Origin: Ignavibacteriales bacterium
Lineage (GTDB): Bacteria > Bacteroidota > Ignavibacteria > UBA10030
Direction of reading: 5' to 3'
DNA length: 11,282 nucleotides
Assembly (NCBI GenBank): GCA_016218005.1
Contig: JACRFF010000336.1
Location: forward strand, 1-11,282
In this document: positions 7,076 to 11,282 of the stretch, one piece after another
How the letters are laid out: each line of letters opens with the position of its first letter
How positions within the stretch are numbered: position 1 is the stretch's first letter
Translations under genes and position numbers: made by a program
The notes under the pieces: model-generated
Databases searched by the model: none
Told to the model about the DNA's origin: nothing
What the model saw: the letters and a program-made list of their open reading frames with translations, nothing else

Positions 7076-7897
7076 ATGCGCGTCATTATTCAACCTTCCT
7101 ACGAATTAGTCAGCCGATGGACGGCGTCCTATGTCGTACGCAAGATTCGGCAATTCAAGCCAAGCTCGAAGAAACCATTTGTGCTCGGCCTGCCAACGGG
7201 ATCGTCACCCGTGGGAACCTACAAGCATCTGGTAGAAATGTATAAGCAGGGCAAAGTGTCGTTTAGGGATGTGGTAACGTTCAATATGGATGAGTATGTT
7301 GGGCTGTCCGAAGACCACCCGGAAAGTTATCATTCGTTTATGTGGAACCACCTGTTCAAGCACATTGATATTGCAAAATCTCATATCAACATCTTGAACG
7401 GCAACGCCAAAGATTTGGAGAGAGAGTGCGCTGCGTACGAAGAGAAAATCAAAAAGGCGGGAGGCATTCATCTTTTTCTTGGCGGCATTGGCCCTGACGG
7501 ACACATTGCGTTCAACGAGCCTGGCTCGTCTCTTTCATCGCGGACGCGCATCAAAACGCTGACGTATGATACGATGATTGCCAACTCCAGATTTTTCGGC
7601 GACGACGTGAACAAAGTGCCGCGGCAGGCGCTGACGGTGGGAGTGGCGACGGTTCTTGATGCCGACGAAGTACTCATCATCATTAGCGGACACGGAAAGG
7701 CACGTGCGTTGGCACAGGTCATCGAGCAAGGCGTCAACCACATGTGGACGGTAAGCGCACTGCAACTCCATCCACACGGGATGATTGTGTGCGATGACGA
7801 CGCAACAGACGAGTTGAAGGTGGGAACGGTTCGCTACTTTAAGGATATCGAAGCGCCCAATCTCGACCCACAGACGTTGTTGAAGAATTTGAAGTAG
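7076..7897 (+). CDS. nagB: Glucosamine-6-phosphate deaminase
   Basis: This cytoplasmic enzyme converts glucosamine-6-phosphate to fructose-6-phosphate and ammonia, the last committed step of N-acetylglucosamine catabolism. The 273 residues align from end to end with the E. coli NagB sequence as I recall it. The phosphate-binding [12 protein letters not shown] is at 38-49, and NMDEYVGL contains the catalytic base D72. [14 protein letters not shown] contains D141, H143 and E148, and [14 protein letters not shown] is near the end. The E. coli allosteric-site residues for N-acetylglucosamine-6-phosphate (S151, R158, K160, Y254) are all present at the same numbers, so a regulated hexamer is likely. 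The start is ATG 7076 with AGGAGG four bases upstream. It stands alone between a terminator and a convergent gene. No nagA (deacetylase) is in the window. Confidence 0.97.
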   Translation: MRVIIQPSYELVSRWTASYVVRKIRQFKPSSKKPFVLGLPTGSSPVGTYKHLVEMYKQGKVSFRDVVTFNMDEYVGLSEDHPESYHSFMWNHLFKHIDIAKSHINILNGNAKDLERECAAYEEKIKKAGGIHLFLGGIGPDGHIAFNEPGSSLSSRTRIKTLTYDTMIANSRFFGDDVNKVPRQALTVGVATVLDADEVLIIISGHGKARALAQVIEQGVNHMWTVSALQLHPHGMIVCDDDATDELKVGTVRYFKDIEAPNLDPQTLLKNLK

Positions 7898-7898
7898 C

Positions 7899-7911
7899 CG
7901 ATCTTAGATCG
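7899..7911. repeat. Small inverted repeat at the convergent gene junction
   Basis: CGATC and GATCG flank TTA, giving a five-pair stem that includes the stop codon of the - strand gene. An alternative outer pairing is GCCGA (7897-7901) with TCGGC (7914-7918). There is no T run on either side, so it is at best a weak bidirectional terminator. Confidence 0.3.
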
Positions 7912-8809
7912 ATTCGGCGTGCAGTCGGCGGGAAATATCCTTGAGCGACGTCCAGCTTTCCATGAGTTCGGGAATATACTCGGACATCGTAATGAATGTC
8001 CAAAGGTAAGCGACGATGGAGTAGATGGAGCCGGTGGTAAAATCATCAAGATCAATCGCAATGTAGAGAACCACGAGAAAGATTGCCAGCAGCGCAATGC
8101 GAACGACGCCAAAGTTCAGTGCCCCCCAAAATGCAATGCGCTGTTTTGCCGTTGAGTAATTTTTGTAATATGTCTGAACCGCTTCTTCACTTTCCTTCGC
8201 AAAGACTTCAAATGTGGTTTCATAGATGTCGTGGAATTCCTTTTGAAGTCCTGCCAACTTCATCTTCTGCAAACGGTTGATCACATACAGCGGTCCCACA
8301 ATCGTCGCGCATGTCAGTGCAATTCTCCAGTCAAATGTCGATAGTGCAACAACGGCGCCGCCGATGGCAATAATTTGTTCGATCACTTCGGGTACGCGAA
8401 ACTGAAAGAACGTGACATACTGTTCGGAAAGTTGCGCGAGAGCGGCGGTCTTCGACGTCTTGTATCGCCGAGACTTGCCGATGGCGACAATCTCTCGCGC
8501 TAACTCGCTGAACATTTTCAAATAGATTCGGGGGTCGACGACGCGACGCATGACGCCCGTGCCTGAATTCACGGCAAACGCCGAGACCCAAAGGATGAGC
8601 GGAAGAACATCAAAAGGAGAAAGCAGTGATGACTCGCGGCTAAACTTGTCGATGAGAGCATCAAGCACACTGCCGAATAGTTTCGGCTCGACGATCCACG
8701 CCACGTTTTCCACGACCACGAGGGATAAAGCGAACGCCATTTGCCCTTTGAATCGGCGGAGCAGTTCGAAGAGTGGAAGGCGCGGCAGCTTCTCTTTTGG
8801 TGAAGTCAC
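7904..8809 (-). CDS. Stand-alone ABC six-transmembrane-domain protein (no ATPase domain)
   Basis: This membrane protein of 301 residues resembles the transmembrane half of type I ABC exporters; the family match I would expect is the ABC_membrane_3 type. Six hydrophobic segments are visible at about 23-45, 64-84, 140-158, 161-178, 229-252 and 258-278. Long polar helices lie between the second and third and between the fourth and fifth, as in exporter folds. The chain ends at SRRLHAESI, about where an exporter's nucleotide-binding domain would begin. No Walker A or signature motif follows before the TAA stop. The start is GTG 8807-8809, the first start after an in-frame TAA; an AAGGA lies about twelve bases upstream, somewhat far. 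It follows the mannosidase by 26 bases on the same strand, suggesting one operon. Transport, regulatory or scaffold roles are all open. Confidence 0.8.
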   Translation of the reverse strand: MTSPKEKLPRLPLFELLRRFKGQMAFALSLVVVENVAWIVEPKLFGSVLDALIDKFSRESSLLSPFDVLPLILWVSAFAVNSGTGVMRRVVDPRIYLKMFSELAREIVAIGKSRRYKTSKTAALAQLSEQYVTFFQFRVPEVIEQIIAIGGAVVALSTFDWRIALTCATIVGPLYVINRLQKMKLAGLQKEFHDIYETTFEVFAKESEEAVQTYYKNYSTAKQRIAFWGALNFGVVRIALLAIFLVVLYIAIDLDDFTTGSIYSIVAYLWTFITMSEYIPELMESWTSLKDISRRLHAESI

Positions 8810-8835
8810 GACAAGTTCGATTCCTTACATCGCAT

Positions 8836-11282
8836 CTAACGCTTTGACTTCTTCGGAGGAAGAAAGGACAAGTTGAGGGTCTTGATCTCAAACGGTTTGA
8901 ACTTCAGCGTAATTTTTCCTTTGGAAATTTTCAGCGGTTTCGGGTCGCTCTCGATTAAATTCGTTTCGACCGCCGCGGCTGTTCGCGGAGGCAGGGTAAT
9001 GCCGGCGTGAGCCGATTCTCCGTAGGCCTCGTGAAGTCGAATGACGACATTGTCGGAGTCTTCCGCTTTCTTAACGGCGTCGATGACGATGTTCGGTTTC
9101 GTGGTCGTTACAAAATGTTCGGTCGGCGAAGCGATAGCATCGGCAACGACGAAGGGAGGAGTGTTCAGGTTTCGTGCCCCCTGCACAACCATGCCTTGAC
9201 GCAGCGAGCCGGCGAAGGGTACAATCGAGTATCGGAACGTGTGCTCGCCCTGATCGGTTACAGTTGTGTCGTGTGAAGACTTTGGGTCAATGGGATGTGG
9301 ATAGTAAGGCGATCGCAACAGCGTCAGCCGCAGAAATGAACCGCGGCAATCGTATCCATACTTGCAATCATTCAACAACGCAACGCCAAACTTTTGCTCG
9401 GTCAAAGCCGCCCATTGCTGGGCGGGCACTTCGAACTTTGCTTGCGAGGCTTCGTCTTTCATCTTTGTCGATCGTTGGACAAAACCGAATGGAACTTCAT
9501 ACGAGGCAACCCCCGTCTTGACATTCAGCCAGAACCCCGCCTTCAACAATACCTGCCGTTCTTTCCACACAACCGTTGTGTCGAAATCGATTTTTGCCGA
9601 CTTGTGGTAGAAACGAATATGCTGGACGATAGTACTGCCGCTGCTCGTTTTGAATTCGGTCTTCATCGTCAAACGCAGTGGGCCGTTTTCGACAACCTTC
9701 ATGCCTTTGAATTCCAGCAACTCCACGCGATGGCGCTCGAAGTCTTTATCGATATCCCACGTCTGCCATTCGGCGGGCGCGTCGCTGAACGTTTGGAAGA
9801 GATTTCCTCGCTTTGACTTTTGTATCAGTTCCCTGCGCAACGGTTTCGAATGGAGAGAACTGATGCTGCCTTTGTTATCCCATCGAGTACGATAGAACGG
9901 AGTCTCAAGTGTGTGCGAAGAAATCTTCCAAGGCGTTTCTTGATGAGAAGTCGATTCAAGACTGCGGATAACAATCTGCGTTGTGCCGAATGGAGGAATT
10001 TGATCGATGAAACAGAGAAGCGTTGTGTCGCGTTTCCCGCGCTCGATCACTTGAAACGGTATCTGTGATCCATCTTGATTGAAAACCCCCACGTGTTTGG
10101 CGGAAAGATTTGCAACGAGTTCTACATACTCGCTTCGCGTCCAGCCCAACGTATTGATAACCATGAACGACTGTTCCTGCGCCGACCGCTTCACCTGCGA
10201 CGAAAGGGTTTTGAACGTTGCATCCGAAATCTTGGAAGTTGTCTGGAATAGTTGGGCGAAATCCTCGCGGCTATTCACGTACGCATCTTCGATTGCCGTG
10301 CCGGGGAGAAGGTCGTGGAATTGATTCATGAGCAATCGCTTCCACGCTTGCTCAAGTGTTGCTGAGGGATACGAGCCGGGAACATTGCTTGCCAGCATCG
10401 CTCGCGTGGCTAAATACTCTGCGTTGTACAGAGCCGTTTCCGCATGGCGATGGAGTTTCTTCATCCACCCGTGCGTGGTGTAGGTTCCACGACATCGCTC
10501 CAGATACAATTCGCCTCGCCACACGGGCAATGAGGAGCCTTGCAATGCCAGCTCGGCAAAAAATTCTGCCGGCGTACTTTGTATGGAAGGCGGAACGCCC
10601 GCGACCGACCTCAGGATGCGATGGGTCTCAAGCTGTTCCTTCGAGACGCCGCCGCCGCCATCGCCAAACCCAAAAGTCTGGATGCCCGGAATTTGGACAT
10701 CATCCTGAACGAGGTCGCTGGATGATTGGGAGATATGCTTGGCGTCGATTGTGCCTTCCAGTCCGACCGGAGGATTGGCCGCGAGAAGTCGTGAGCCGTC
10801 AATGCCTTCCCACCAAAAGGAGGAGTGCGGAAAAATTGTTGAATCGTTCCAAGTCAGTTTCGTGGTGAAGAAATGCTGAAAGCCGGCCTTCAAGAGAATT
10901 TGTGGAAGGGAACCGGCGTACCCGAATGAATCGGGCAGCCACGCAATGGTAGAGTGCAGTCCAAAATGTTTGAGGAAGAATTTTCTGCCCAACAGAATCT
11001 GACGAACCAGTGATTCGCCGGAAGGCAGATTGCAATCCGGTTCTACCCACATGGAGCCGACCGGTATCCAGCGGCCTTCTGCAACGCGCACGCGAATCTG
11101 ATTGAAAAGCTCGGGGAACTTGGTCTTGGCCAATTCATACAGCGCCGCCTGACTTTGTGTAAATCGGAACTCGGGATATTCTTCCATCAAGCGCAGTGCT
11201 GTAGAAAAAGTCTGAGCAGTTTTCCGGTCCGTGTCCTCCAATGTCCATAGCCATGCAATATCGAGATGGGACTGGCCGATGA
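8836..11282 (-). CDS. Alpha-mannosidase, glycoside hydrolase family 38 (5' partial)
   Basis: A retaining zinc-dependent alpha-mannosidase. The frame is open to the window edge (11282), so the N-terminus is missing; TTG 11241 is internal, because the conserved GQSHLDIAWLWTLEDT block, with Zn ligands H and D, spans it. Numbered from that TTG, WLPDSFGY carries the nucleophile and Zn ligand D104 (codon near 10931). PHSSFWW is at 138-144, GFGDGGGG at 191-198, and NQFHDLLPGT carries Zn ligand H309. The rest, to residue 801, is the beta-rich middle and C-terminal region typical of GH38. The pattern is closest to the cytoplasmic vacuolar-Ams1-like group, whose members have about 200-250 extra residues before the HLD block, presumably outside the window. 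No signal peptide can be judged. It is followed by the orphan ABC membrane gene and may act on mannose-containing oligosaccharides after import. Confidence 0.95.
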   Translation of the reverse strand, partial: IGQSHLDIAWLWTLEDTDRKTAQTFSTALRLMEEYPEFRFTQSQAALYELAKTKFPELFNQIRVRVAEGRWIPVGSMWVEPDCNLPSGESLVRQILLGRKFFLKHFGLHSTIAWLPDSFGYAGSLPQILLKAGFQHFFTTKLTWNDSTIFPHSSFWWEGIDGSRLLAANPPVGLEGTIDAKHISQSSSDLVQDDVQIPGIQTFGFGDGGGGVSKEQLETHRILRSVAGVPPSIQSTPAEFFAELALQGSSLPVWRGELYLERCRGTYTTHGWMKKLHRHAETALYNAEYLATRAMLASNVPGSYPSATLEQAWKRLLMNQFHDLLPGTAIEDAYVNSREDFAQLFQTTSKISDATFKTLSSQVKRSAQEQSFMVINTLGWTRSEYVELVANLSAKHVGVFNQDGSQIPFQVIERGKRDTTLLCFIDQIPPFGTTQIVIRSLESTSHQETPWKISSHTLETPFYRTRWDNKGSISSLHSKPLRRELIQKSKRGNLFQTFSDAPAEWQTWDIDKDFERHRVELLEFKGMKVVENGPLRLTMKTEFKTSSGSTIVQHIRFYHKSAKIDFDTTVVWKERQVLLKAGFWLNVKTGVASYEVPFGFVQRSTKMKDEASQAKFEVPAQQWAALTEQKFGVALLNDCKYGYDCRGSFLRLTLLRSPYYPHPIDPKSSHDTTVTDQGEHTFRYSIVPFAGSLRQGMVVQGARNLNTPPFVVADAIASPTEHFVTTTKPNIVIDAVKKAEDSDNVVIRLHEAYGESAHAGITLPPRTAAAVETNLIESDPKPLKISKGKITLKFKPFEIKTLNLSFLPPKKSKR

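Noticed and set aside
1..11282. CRISPR arrays, tRNA or rRNA genes, insertion sequences, phage genes
   Set aside because: I saw no repeat-spacer pattern, no tRNA-like cloverleaf, no transposase or integrase product and no terminal repeats; nearly all bases are covered by ordinary metabolic and transport genes.

Overview
This window looks like part of a glycan-use region from a Gram-negative bacterium of roughly 50% GC. The evidence is Sec-type signal peptides, a SurA/PpiD-like periplasmic foldase and a secreted multidomain glycosidase. A member of the Bacteroidota/Ignavibacteriota side of the tree is plausible, but no marker gene is present and I hold this placement weakly. Stop codons used here are TGA (three genes), TAG (three) and TAA (one), so the standard bacterial code appears to apply.

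Layout. Bases 1-4762 on the + strand hold a tight operon: the 3' part of a MalF-type sugar ABC permease, a MalG-type permease starting at a TTG that overlaps the previous stop, and a 1060-residue secreted protein. That protein has two N-terminal carbohydrate-binding-like beta domains (the second discoidin-like) followed by a six-hairpin glycosidase-like module, and it overlaps the MalG gene by four bases. A two-domain parvulin-type peptidyl-prolyl isomerase follows (4839-6620). Its probable signal peptide is encoded in frame just upstream (4770-4835) but is cut off by an amber codon at 4836-4838. This is the oddest thing in the window.

Bases 6621-7075 form a 455-base gap with a good intrinsic terminator at 6775-6801 and no convincing gene. 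Next comes a standard glucosamine-6-phosphate deaminase (nagB, 7076-7897) with a strong ribosome binding site and all catalytic and allosteric residues. On the - strand, converging on nagB with six bases between them, are an orphan six-TM ABC-type membrane domain without an ATPase (7904-8809) and, upstream of it in the same direction, a GH38 alpha-mannosidase (8836-11282, 5' end outside the window).

How it may work together (inference). The secreted glycosidase releases sugars in the periplasm or outside, the CUT1-type permease pair imports them (binding protein and ATPase would be outside the window), and the mannosidase and NagB process mannose- and amino-sugar-containing products in the cytoplasm. 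The foldase may assist secreted or outer-membrane proteins of the same system. Most of this is conventional. The points worth a second look are the amber codon, the unassigned glycosidase, and the orphan ABC membrane domain paired with a mannosidase.
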